From the NCBI RefSeq assembly GCF_015101885.1, contig NZ_CP062942.1, positions 62,001 through 126,000 of the forward strand: a stretch of DNA of 64,000 nt, given 5' to 3'. The position numbers and the translations under genes are program-made. Position 1 is the first letter of the stretch. Each line of letters starts with the position of its first letter. The stretch comes from Massilia litorea. GTDB lineage: Bacteria; Pseudomonadota; Gammaproteobacteria; Burkholderiales; Burkholderiaceae_D. The notes under the pieces are model-generated. The model was not told where the DNA came from, made no database searches, and worked only from the letters and a program-made list of their open reading frames with translations. This document shows, one piece after another, positions 56,267-64,000 of this stretch.

Positions 56267-56484
56267 ACGTTGGCGCCGGTTGCTATTCTGGAGGCCGATC
56301 AGGCTCACCGTTCATTCAGGTGAAGAAGCTGGCACTGGACGGCGGCATCTGCCGTTGAAATTAACCGGACGGACAAGGGGTCCAAGATCTTAGGAGCTGT
56401 CTTGAATGCATAAGCTGCCTGCACATACAGGGGACCGGGCGCATCCCCTATGATCATTCGAACCACAGCCATCTTGCGATGACG

Positions 56485-57852
56485 TCAGATCAAGACCTGG
56501 TTTTTGTCCGCAAAGTGGGACAATTTTTCGACAGTGGGCTCACCCCACAGCGCGTCCGCATACCACAGGCTCAGGGCCGTTCGCGTCACCCCTTTTTCGA
56601 GTACTTTGTCGAGTGCGGGCACTTTACCGGTCGCCTGCGCCCGGAACTGTTCATAGGTCGTGGCACGCTGATCGGCGTCCATCTCCTTGAAGACGTCGAG
56701 TGCGAGCTTGGCGCGTGCACTCAAAAAACGCTCGAGCAACGTAGGTCCTTCGGCCGCCGAGCCAGCCTTAAGCCGCGGTTCCGTTTTCTTGTCCGGCAGC
56801 TTGGCTTCACTCTTCAAGGCCCAGCGCAGGTAAGCCACTTTCGAATGGACTGGGCCACCATTGGCGGAGCCGATGCGGGCCGCGACCACAGCCAGCGCCT
56901 GATAGATCTTGTCGTCTGCATACTCGCCAATGACATTGCTCGCTTCCTGCTGGGTCATGCCCAACGCCATCAGCTTCTCCAGCAAGGTCAGGTCGATTGT
57001 GAACGGCGCACTCGACTCCTGCTGGGTATCCGGTTTGAAGTCGACACGAAACTGCAGCTGCTGGACCCGACGCCCAAGCTTATGCTCGATCAGCTCGACT
57101 TCGATATCGGTGACCCGATTGACCTCGGCGATCGCGTTTTTGAGAACATCGCGCTTGAAATATTTGTACTCGGGTAAATCCTCCGGCTTCTCGGGCATCG
57201 GATTTCCAGTCAACAGACCGTACCAATGCTCGACCGGATAAGTCGACGTCAATTTCGATGGATTGGTCGCGTAGCGCCGGCACAGTTCGTACAAGGCCAG
57301 GGCAGTACCGGACCTCAGGAGCCCCTGGTAATGAATGCTGAGCCGGGTATAGGTTTCTGGCTGCATGACGCTCTCGTGCACTTCTGGAGGGAACGCAAAG
57401 CCGACCCATACCTGACCGGTCCGGCTATGTAGCCCCTTGGGATTCACGAAAGTCACCGATGCGATCAGGCGCTCACTGGTCCACTGACGGTCAGTCTCGA
57501 GCAGAAGCTTGATGTCCTGCATCTCGGAGATCTGTTCACGCAAAAACTGCATGTCCCGACTATCGTAACTCGCGTTGCGCGCCAGAACCGACAACGGCAC
57601 CCAGAAATATTTTTGCGCGGCAGGCGTGTCGATCGGCGCGTCCTGTCCCAGCTTGCGAATACGCTGAGCGTGGTACATGAGGACATTGAACACCTTACGG
57701 TTCAGAAGGGTCAGGCGGCCGGAGACGACGCGCAGTCCGATTGCCTCATTTGACTTGCGGATCTCGAGTTCTGAACGCTGTGCGGTCGGCTTGACGGCCA
57801 CGTCGACAACATCGCTCGTACTGGCAGCCATCTCATGAGCCTTCTCCGCCAT
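56485..57852 (-). CDS. Rep_3-family replication initiator
   Basis: A 455-aa initiator. The N-terminal winged-helix domain has ELEIRKSNEAIGLRVVSGRL and TLLNRKVFNVLMYHAQRIRK (about 28-66). The second half carries LLRSGTALALYELCRRYATN, YKYFKRDVLKNAIAEVNRVT and RVDFKPDTQ. An unusual 150-residue C-terminal extension follows. Rep_3 proteins bind iterons and open the origin. It is transcribed away from the iteron field, with the iterons upstream of its start, so it may repress itself by binding there. Confidence 0.88.
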   Translation of the reverse strand: MAEKAHEMAASTSDVVDVAVKPTAQRSELEIRKSNEAIGLRVVSGRLTLLNRKVFNVLMYHAQRIRKLGQDAPIDTPAAQKYFWVPLSVLARNASYDSRDMQFLREQISEMQDIKLLLETDRQWTSERLIASVTFVNPKGLHSRTGQVWVGFAFPPEVHESVMQPETYTRLSIHYQGLLRSGTALALYELCRRYATNPSKLTSTYPVEHWYGLLTGNPMPEKPEDLPEYKYFKRDVLKNAIAEVNRVTDIEVELIEHKLGRRVQQLQFRVDFKPDTQQESSAPFTIDLTLLEKLMALGMTQQEASNVIGEYADDKIYQALAVVAARIGSANGGPVHSKVAYLRWALKSEAKLPDKKTEPRLKAGSAAEGPTLLERFLSARAKLALDVFKEMDADQRATTYEQFRAQATGKVPALDKVLEKGVTRTALSLWYADALWGEPTVEKLSHFADKNQVLI

Positions 57853-57982
57853 CTACATCTCCCCTTCTCCGTCACGCCGTGCCAACGTCATTGCCAAAAC
57901 GCATTATTGCACGCGTCACCATACGTGAGTCAAGTATATTCACCTTCGCCAGGTGAGCACAACCACACACGAATCGTCACCT

Positions 57983-58040
57983 CCCTGAAGCGCCTCACCT
58001 TTCCTTTTCATCAGCGTTGTGGCTCCTAGAAAAGCTCACC
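57983..58040 (+). repeat. Two rep-proximal iterons
   Basis: A full iteron at 57983-57999 (CCCTG-AAGCGC-CTCACC) and a degenerate one at 58024-58040 (TCCTA-GAAAAG-CTCACC), both forward. They lie 130-190 bp upstream of the rep start and could be where Rep represses its own gene. Confidence 0.65.
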
Positions 58041-58329
58041 TTTGCGCACTTTTCGCGGTCAACCTATCCCTGCACAATCGCGCTCCGTCGAGATAGGAAG
58101 TACAAGCGCAGGTCGTGATGACGCATCGTGTTGCAAAGGAGCGAGCAGGCGGCAATGCCCGGCACCAGCGCCCTGGAGACTACCGCCAGCGACTACGCTA
58201 CCCTCGCCAATTGCAAAACCAGCACCGCAGTCCGTCCCGATAACCTCATCGGCCGCGCTTCCGCGCACAGGCAAAGGGACGGGTGATGACGTCGCACGGT
58301 CGTGGACTGGCGATGGTCTGCACATCGCT

Positions 58330-58668
58330 CCCTGTAGACACTCACCTTGCACACGTCGCATATGGCTTTGGCCTGCTCACGCTCACCCTGGGCAACCTGA
58401 AAATATACGCGCTAGTAACGAAGAAACCTCTCCTACCAGTCACCAGGCACTACTGCTCCCTGTAAAAGCTCACCTTTGCCATTGGCGTCCCTGTTCGGCC
58501 TCACCGAAGCGTACCGACACCCCTGCGCGATCTCACCTTTTGCGGTGTACCTGCCTGAATCCACTCACCTCCGGTCCCTGGATACGTTCACTCTACAGTA
58601 AGCATGTCCCCGCACAGACTCACCCACGTCCCTGGCTAGTCTCACCCCAGTGCCCGTGGGATCTCACC
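58330..58668 (+). repeat. Iteron module A (pair plus eight)
   Basis: Iteron starts: 58330 and 58371 (41 bp apart), then 58458, 58489, 58521, 58553, 58576, 58608, 58630, 58652. Spacings within the eight are 31, 32, 32, 23, 32, 22 and 22 bp, near whole helical turns. All point forward. Variants include GCCTG at 58371 and 58553, CCCCG at 58608, TTCACT at 58576 and a weak GCCCG at 58652. Confidence 0.85.
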
Positions 58669-58710
58669 TCAAATCGCCGAAACCCGCATGGACACCGGCT
58701 TTCAGGCCAT

Positions 58711-58752
58711 GTAAACAGGTAAACAGTGGTTAACTATGTTTTTCAAATAAAA
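58711..58752 (+). repeat. AT-rich box A with tandem GTAAACAG
   Basis: GTAAACAG occurs twice in tandem (58711-58726) and is followed by TGGTTAACTATGTTTTTC and AAATAAAACC. It lies 43 bp after the last iteron of module A and matches the box of module B. It could be the melting region or a second Rep/host-factor site. Confidence 0.7.
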
Positions 58753-59133
58753 CCTTCTCAATACATGAGACCCTATACGCTACAAGTACGATGAAGACCA
58801 ACAAGCCTGCGTTCAACCGAGGCTGTTCCCAGTAACCGTCCCACACCAGCACGGCTACCTCGGCGACATGTTGCCCGTCAGGTCGGGAAGCAACACGCAC
58901 CCACGCGGACGTCACGATGTGAAAGCCAGACAGTCCAGACCACACTTGGTCGACTCGGGACATCTGGAAGTGCGGAATCGATGCGACGACACGGCTAACT
59001 AGCAGTGGGCGAAACAGGCGCATCGTTGCTGTCCAGCTGGTTACCTCCTACATGGATAGGCTGCATATACACGTGCCCGGCACGGCACGGTGCTCGCTAC
59101 CGTACGTGGCATCGGAACACGTCCATTGCTCAT

Positions 59134-59490
59134 CCCCGTAGACACTCACCTATCGAAACCTGCCAAACACAGGTCCCTGAACAATCTCACCTTTAGACAA
59201 CGGGGTGCTAAAACTGCTGACCGTCGTCTCAGCAAGCAGATGCGGACAATGCAACCAAAACGTCAACCAGGCAAATGTCCCTGTATCGCCTCACCTTAGA
59301 TCCACGCTCCCTGTGAAGACTCACCGTGACTTGCCGAAAGGTCCCTGTTCGTTCTCACCTGGAGGGCCTTGCGTGCCTGAATCCGCTCACCTTCGCTCCC
59401 TGCATGACCTCACCCAACAACGGCCACATCCCTGCATGCGCTCACCCACATCCCCGTAGAATCTCACCCAGGTCCCCGTACAACCTCACC
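59134..59490 (+). repeat. Iteron module B (pair plus eight)
   Basis: Iteron starts: 59134 and 59175 (41 bp apart), then 59279, 59309, 59343, 59375, 59398, 59430, 59452, 59474. Spacings within the eight are 30, 34, 32, 23, 32, 22 and 22 bp, almost the same series as module A, offset about 820 bp. CCCCG variants are at 59134, 59452 and 59474, and GCCTG at 59375 as at 58553. Confidence 0.85.
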
Positions 59491-59532
59491 TCGATCGCTC
59501 GCAAGCCGCATGCATGCTGGCTTTCAGCAGAC

Positions 59533-59574
59533 GTAAACAGGTAAACAGGGGTTAACTTTGTTTTTCTAACAAAA
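59533..59574 (+). repeat. AT-rich box B with tandem GTAAACAG
   Basis: GTAAACAG twice (59533-59548), then GGGTTAACTTTGTTTTTC and TAACAAAACC. It is offset 822 bp from box A and differs from it at only a few positions. The preceding 25 bp (GCATG...GGCTTTCAG) are also shared. Confidence 0.7.
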
Positions 59575-59722
59575 CCCCTCAATCCGCCTGCGAAAACGCT
59601 CATAACCGATAGCACCGAAAATCGACGCGGTATCACACCGACTGACGCAAAATGCGTCATGCCGCGTCATCGGTGATCCGGGTAGGTCATATCCACGCGA
59701 TGACAGAAACCAGGCGAAGCGT

Positions 59723-60105
59723 CCCTGTATCGGCTCACCGTACGCCCCCCAAGGTGCTAGACAGACCCGGCAAGCACAACGCCCTGTTGTGCCTCGCCTT
59801 TGGAGACGGAATCTCTTCCTTCGAGTCGACTTCGCGATCACTAAACACCAACCCGTACATTGGCTGTCGTCCCTGTTGAAGTTCACCTAATCAGGCTACG
59901 CGCGGAGCGGTTCCACGAGTGCCCTCGAAAGGCCCATGCTGGCGCTACCACCCGCTCCCTGTAAAGGCTCACCTTGGCGTCACCACCATCAGGACAGTCC
60001 TTTTGAACCAAAATGTTTGGCCAATAATCTACGCCGGGGTTACCGGTAACGTTCCTCGTCCCTCACCAATGTTGCGGCACCCTTGACTCCCTGTGGCGTC
60101 TCACC
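59723..60105 (+). repeat. Four spaced iterons before parA
   Basis: Forward iterons at 59723-59739, 59871-59887 (TTCACC variant), 59957-59973 and 60089-60105. They are 86-148 bp apart and are not part of a dense array. The last one is about 160 bp upstream of the likely parA start, so Rep could influence parA transcription. Confidence 0.7.
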
Positions 60106-60148
60106 TAAAGAAGGTAGAGCGATATAAAAAGTCGCCTGCGAGGAAAAC

Positions 60149-61381
60149 GTGTCAACAACGTGCGCATTACGTGTTGCAAGGCTTTCCTTTGATATCGATA
60201 TCTTTTCCTTGCATCGAACCGTCTTTCTAGGAGAAAATTGTAGGATCAACATTCGGGAGACTGACTTGGGACGCAAGACATTCAAGGTACAAGGGGTGGC
60301 CAAGCTGCTTGGCATCAGTGTCGACTCTGTACGTCGCGACGCCGACGAAGCAGGCCTGCAAATTGAACGCCAGGGCGGAAGCGGACCCAAGACGAGGATT
60401 TTTACAGTCGAGAACGTGTTCGACCTGGCGGCGCACCGCGGGCGTAAGTATGGTTTGACGCCCAAGACCAAGCGTATATTGACGGTATACGCACCCAAAG
60501 GTGGGGTGGGCAAGACCACCATCAGTTCGAATATCGCTTGTATTCTCGCCCTGTTGGGCTTGCGGGTACTGGTAATCGATCTCGATTTCCAGGCAAATCT
60601 GACAATCTCGTTTGGTTACGACCCCGAACTCACTCCCGAAGAGGCCGCAACCGCTGGGCTGCCGCAATCAACCTGCGTGGAGTATCACCTGGGACATCTA
60701 CTGCCGCAGTGGCAACAAAATGGGTCAGTACAGCCGCTGGCCAAGGTCATCAAAAAACCTTTTGGCGAGAACGGGCCGCACCTGATTCCGTCCGAAGTCA
60801 CGCTCGACCGGCTGGAGGCGCTGTTCACCGTCGACGCAATCATGGGGAAGAAACCCGAGTTGGCGATCGCACGCTGGCTCGACGAAGGCCTGTCGGGCCG
60901 TAATCCGAACCTGGACCTATCCCAGTACGACATCGTCATGTTTGATGCCCCTCCGGCAAAAAACCAGACTACACGCGGGGCCTTGTTAGCCAGCGACTTT
61001 GCCGTCGCTCCCGTATCGATGGAACGCTACAGCACGAAGTCAGTGTCCTACCTGGCCGACGTGATCGGTGAGATGAAGAACACGTATAGCAAGTTCCCCC
61101 AGCTGTCGGTACTCGGCAATTTCTTCGACGCGAAGCGGGTACGTGTCGCCGCCCAGGTCATTGCGCTCACGAGTAAATATCCGGAAGCCTGGATGGACAA
61201 TCAGATCAGTTCCAGTGAGGAATTCAAAAAGGTACTCGACGACGACGATGGCCTGCCCCTGGCCTTGGCCCGGCCGACAAGCACGTCCGCCGACGAGCTG
61301 CGGGCGGCAACCCGCGAGTTGGTCGAGCGCATGGCGATGTTGAATGCGAGTGCTCAGAAAGACGGCTTGCGCGTCGCCTAA
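60149..61381 (+). CDS. parA: ParA partition ATPase with N-terminal HTH
   Basis: The frame is open from GTG 60149 (410 aa). The likelier start is TTG 60266 (371 aa), with GGGAG six bases upstream; it begins GRKTFKVQGVAKLLGISVDS, an HTH that type Ia ParA proteins use for autoregulation. The ATPase domain has the deviant Walker A YAPKGGVGKTTISSNIA, DLDFQANLTISFGY and Walker A' region VMFDAPPAKNQTTRG. It moves replicon copies with ParB. The parB GTG start follows 33 bp after the stop. Confidence 0.9.
   Translation: MSTTCALRVARLSFDIDIFSLHRTVFLGENCRINIRETDLGRKTFKVQGVAKLLGISVDSVRRDADEAGLQIERQGGSGPKTRIFTVENVFDLAAHRGRKYGLTPKTKRILTVYAPKGGVGKTTISSNIACILALLGLRVLVIDLDFQANLTISFGYDPELTPEEAATAGLPQSTCVEYHLGHLLPQWQQNGSVQPLAKVIKKPFGENGPHLIPSEVTLDRLEALFTVDAIMGKKPELAIARWLDEGLSGRNPNLDLSQYDIVMFDAPPAKNQTTRGALLASDFAVAPVSMERYSTKSVSYLADVIGEMKNTYSKFPQLSVLGNFFDAKRVRVAAQVIALTSKYPEAWMDNQISSSEEFKKVLDDDDGLPLALARPTSTSADELRAATRELVERMAMLNASAQKDGLRVA
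60191..60202. promoter_or_regulatory. Palindrome in the parA leader
   Basis: GATATCGATATC is a perfect 12-bp palindrome 63 bp upstream of the likely TTG start of parA. Together with the repeated ACGTGT at 60147 and 60169 it may be an operator for the HTH domain of ParA, or part of a partition site. Confidence 0.4.
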
Positions 61382-61414
61382 ACGACGCCGGTCATTCTTG
61401 AAAATGGAGAATCT

Positions 61415-62470
61415 GTGACGAAACACCAGCAATCAGAAGCGGACTTTAACGCTTCCTTGGCCGAACGCCTGCGCGCCGTCCCTCGCGCCGCGGCGCCGAT
61501 GCACATGAACGACCTTCCGAGCGGCCCGTCGAAATCCTTGAACGACTTGCTAAGCGATAACCAGCCATCGGGAAGCCCTGTGGCACCTGAACCACCGCGT
61601 GCGCCCAGCCCGGACGATGGCGGTGTCATCCCCACCCGGCGCATTCCGCTGCATTTGATCGTCGACTCTCCCTATCAACCACGCAAGAAATACGACGAGT
61701 CCGAACTGCAATTGCTGGGCGAGACCTTGAAGGGACGTGGGCAAGATGAACCGATTACGGTTCGACAGCTCGACGGCGGGAAGTATGAGCTCATCGCCGG
61801 CCACCGCCGCGTCCGAGCCGCGCGACTGGTAGGCTGGTCCGAGCTGGATGCCCGCGTCGCCACTTTTTCGGACCGGGAAGCCTGTCTCGCGACCCTGGTG
61901 CACAACGAGAGCAACGTCAAACTATCCGATTACGAACGCGGCTTAGCTTATCAAACAGCACTCAAAGAGGGCTATGCGTCGACCCAGTCAGGCGTTGCTA
62001 CGGTGTTCGGCTGCACGCAAGCGCGCGTCTCTCAATGCCTGAGCTTGTTCGATCTGCCTCAGCCCTTGCTGGAACTGATGGCGAAGTACCCGGAGCTGAT
62101 CACCTATCGTAAGGCGCGTGTCATCAAGGAAGCCCTGGCCAAGCATCCGTCTGGCGAAGCGACGATCATCCGTGCGGTCGAGGCGCTGATTGACACGCCT
62201 CAAATGGATCAGTCGGAACTACGCGCGGTATTACTGAAGCCCTTCGAGGCCAAGCGCGTCCGCGTGAAGGCTTCCGCTCCGCGTACCATCAACGACAAGA
62301 ACGGTGAATCGGCCTTTCAGGTTCAGGTCAAGTCGCGCGACATCGTAATCCAGGTCGAGGACGGCGTCGATGTCGAACTGGCCCTGCAAAGCGCCCTGGC
62401 GGCCTTGCGAGAATTCGCCGTGACGCTCGAGTTGCCTAAAAAGCAAAAATCAGGCAAGACATCGGACTGA
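61415..62470 (+). CDS. parB: ParB partition protein
   Basis: A 351-aa ParB. Its N-terminal arm is followed by the CTPase/sulfiredoxin-like domain (IPLHLIVDSPYQPRKKYDES, GQDEPITVRQLDGGKYELIA, GHRRVRAARLVGWSELD with the GHRR motif) and the HTH region (QSGVATVFGCTQARVSQCLS, about 190-209). It should load at a centromere-like parS; I did not find a canonical parS in the window. GTG 61415 follows TGGAGA by four bases. An intrinsic terminator follows. Confidence 0.9.
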   Translation: MTKHQQSEADFNASLAERLRAVPRAAAPMHMNDLPSGPSKSLNDLLSDNQPSGSPVAPEPPRAPSPDDGGVIPTRRIPLHLIVDSPYQPRKKYDESELQLLGETLKGRGQDEPITVRQLDGGKYELIAGHRRVRAARLVGWSELDARVATFSDREACLATLVHNESNVKLSDYERGLAYQTALKEGYASTQSGVATVFGCTQARVSQCLSLFDLPQPLLELMAKYPELITYRKARVIKEALAKHPSGEATIIRAVEALIDTPQMDQSELRAVLLKPFEAKRVRVKASAPRTINDKNGESAFQVQVKSRDIVIQVEDGVDVELALQSALAALREFAVTLELPKKQKSGKTSD

Positions 62471-62538
62471 CCGTATGTCGCCGCGGGCTACCCAGGTATG
62501 TGCGGCGCATGCTGGGCAACGCTCGACGACAGTTACCC

Positions 62539-62561
62539 AAGGGCGCCTTTGGCGCCCTTTT
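62539..62561 (+). terminator. Rho-independent terminator after parAB
   Basis: AAGGGCGCC (62539-62547) and GGCGCCCTT (62551-62559) form a perfect 9-bp stem with a TTT loop, followed by TTTTG. It lies 69 bp after the parB stop. Confidence 0.8.
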
Positions 62562-63012
62562 GTTATGGATCGCGCAGCCTGGCGCACCGGATGTGAAGCC
62601 GCGCAGGCGGCGCTTCCAGGATGTGTACCGGCGAACCGTCACAGCCATACAAGCAGCATTTGGCGATCGGCCCGAGCCGCAGACGCCTGAACCGACAGGT
62701 GCAGTTGTCGGTCACAGGTGCACGGCGTCCGCCCGTACGCTGCCGCGTCCAATCCAGCGCACGTATTGGCTACCCTTCCCGACCCGTCTCGTCGTCACCG
62801 TGCAGCCCATCATTCACGGACGAAGGATGATTATCGTCTGCAGTGGTGGTTCGGTGAGCCTAACAAGCGTTCCACGCATTCCCCGTGATTTTCTCCAGAG
62901 AGCCGACGCAGATGTGTCGGTCGAAGGTGCCGGCATGACAAGGTGCCGGCTGATACGTAACACGGGCTGATGGAGAGAATGAATAGAGGTCGAATCCCGA
63001 TCCGGTACGAAA

Positions 63013-63029
63013 GGTGAGTGTCTACAGGG
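63013..63029 (-). repeat. Reverse iteron
   Basis: GGTGAG-TGTCTA-CAGGG, an exact complement of the core, with CGAAA to the left and GTAACGCCGGA to the right. Confidence 0.7.
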
Positions 63030-63167
63030 AGTAACGCCGGACGGCGAAGGTCACGCCGGCTGCGCAAAGGCCGTACAGGCGGTGTGGCGCACCCTGCGGA
63101 TGGTTGGCCGAGGTTTTCCAAGAGCTGGCGGAAAAACGCGCTCTTAGAAGCGCTGGTCGATTCGAAA

Positions 63168-63184
63168 GGTGAGTGTCCACGTGG
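63168..63184 (-). repeat. Reverse iteron, degenerate
   Basis: GGTGAG-TGTCCA-CGTGG, with the same left flank TTCGAAA as its neighbours; two core mismatches. Confidence 0.55.
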
Positions 63185-63370
63185 AGCAAGGGTAAATCGA
63201 CCTCGCCTGGTCACCTCGGCTGCGCGTAAGTCGTGTGCTATCCGTAGTGTGCCGAACGACATGCCGAGACAGTGATAACACCGTCATACCCCCAGGCCGG
63301 TATGCCAACTGGTTCGCCTCGCTTATCGACGGATGAGGTCCAAAGCATCGATGCGGTCGCTGTTTCGAAT

Positions 63371-63387
63371 GGTGAGCTCCCTCAGGG
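63371..63387 (-). repeat. Reverse iteron
   Basis: GGTGAG-CTCCCT-CAGGG, with TTCGAAT on the left and GTAACGCTGGA on the right. Confidence 0.7.
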
Positions 63388-63579
63388 ACGTGTAACGCTG
63401 GACAGTGACCAGAACCTCGTCCTGTCGTCCTAGCACTCCTATGGTATGAGGGGCTTGGTTTTGCAAGGCCGGTCAGGGCCGGATCATACGAATCTGCTCT
63501 TGCGACGTGCCCGTTGTAAGCGGAACGGCTGCGGGCATGGTGTGAATCGGAATAGTCGTGGGAGAAACATCACGCCAAA

Positions 63580-63596
63580 GGTGAGACCAGTCAGGG
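63580..63596 (-). repeat. Reverse iteron
   Basis: GGTGAG-ACCAGT-CAGGG, followed by AGTAGAATCACGCTGACC. It is 209 bp from the previous copy. Confidence 0.7.
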
Positions 63597-64000
63597 AGTA
63601 GAATCACGCTGACCGGGCCACAAGCGGGCGCTTGTTGGTGGTCTGTTTCCACCGCCAGGGGCAGGTGCGCAGGCAGAGAAGTTGCACCAGGCGGTCTAAG
63701 GGAGTGCGCTCTCACGCACAGGTCACACATTTGCTGTTGCCGGACGAGACGCTTTCCTAGTCAGGGAAGAGGCGAAGCACTGCGAGAGCATTGCCCGATC
63801 AGAAGATCTGCACACGGCTCTTGGAACGATGGGTTATCCCCGGTACATCGGCCCAGGTTCGTCACGCGATGAAAAGACAGTAACAGTCGTATGGAGCAAG
63901 ACCCATGATGTAGTGATGGACCAGCATGCGTCCTATCTGCTTCCCTGGCCAAAGTTCGGTCTACCTCAGCCTTTATGGAAACGCTCGACGACACCGGCCC

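Larger units (their letters stand above)
57853..60265. other. Origin region with iterons
   Basis: This 2.4-kb stretch between rep and parA has no convincing gene. It holds at least 26 forward copies of CCCTG-N6-CTCACC (with variants CCCCG, GCCTG, TTCACC) and two modules with the same iteron spacing, each ending in an AT-rich box. I see no clear consensus DnaA box (TTATNCACA). Confidence 0.75.
62562..64000. other. Gene-free region beyond parB
   Basis: No frame in this 1.4-kb stretch looks like a real gene. It holds four reverse iterons. Several carry the same flank to the right, (T/C)AACGC(C/T)GGA or similar (63030, 63392, 63605), so the repeated unit extends beyond the 17-bp core. Confidence 0.55.

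Noticed and set aside
58042..58722. 226-codon frame in the origin region
   Set aside because: The frame is translated iterons (Pro/His/Ser/Arg-rich) in non-coding DNA.
57983..60105. CRISPR array
   Set aside because: The repeats are about 17 bp with a variable centre and are unevenly spaced; no cas genes are present. They fit iterons.
60147..60180. parS site from the ACGTGT repeats
   Set aside because: The arms do not form the usual parS palindrome; it is kept only as a possible operator.
62500..62970. 156-codon frame beyond parB
   Set aside because: It spans the terminator hairpin and has no recognisable domain or ribosome-binding site.

Overview
The window reads as the replication and maintenance end of a large secondary replicon (megaplasmid or chromid) of a high-GC betaproteobacterium, most likely a Burkholderiales member such as the Massilia/Oxalobacteraceae group. 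The taxon is inferred from codon use and gene families and was not tested. The evidence for a secondary replicon is a Rep_3-type initiator (56485-57852, minus), ParA and ParB (60149-62470, plus), and more than 25 copies of an iteron with the core CCCTG-N6-CTCACC lying between and around them.

Layout: 1-1400 holds mobile-element debris (IS5- and IS110-family remnants) and one stray iteron. 1420-6348 is a defence/stability island: an Xre-RES toxin-antitoxin pair, a hipBA pair whose hipA carries an in-frame amber codon, and a stand-alone SIR2-domain protein. 6349-7282 is gene-poor and holds a 101-bp MITE-like element with the same ends as the IS5 remnant. 7283-43574 is a dense block of ordinary metabolic genes: dadA with a PepSY-ferredoxin reductase and a peptide-type binding protein; an acetyltransferase-like membrane protein; aspA; a gabD/AstE-like/cupin operon with an Lrp regulator; an aminotransferase; ghrA; a copper-resistance operon (TolC-like, multicopper oxidase, copC, copD) behind a CueR-type promoter; a convergent TonB-receptor/HupE metal-uptake operon; and a long plus-strand operon with a HAD dehalogenase, amine/amino-acid oxidases, a dipeptide-type ABC transporter and a three-subunit HcnABC-like dehydrogenase.

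43600-56480 is accessory again, with lower GC, gene fragments and wide gaps: a sensor remnant, a PAS-GGDEF-EAL protein, a cold-shock protein, a coiled-coil KfrA-like protein coupled to a tyrosine recombinase, a chemoreceptor fragment, an IS6-family element flanked by two truncated genes, an XRE regulator with two matching 15-bp operators, and a recombinase-like protein lacking most catalytic residues, coupled to a protein that resembles the Whirly single-strand DNA-binding fold.

57853-64000 is the origin and partition region. Two copies of a module, about 820 bp apart, each carry a pair of iterons 41 bp apart, then eight iterons with almost the same spacing series, then an AT-rich box with a tandem GTAAACAG octamer. 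Further iterons point the other way beyond parB. The duplicated origin module and the recombinase-like/Whirly-like pair are the most unusual features.
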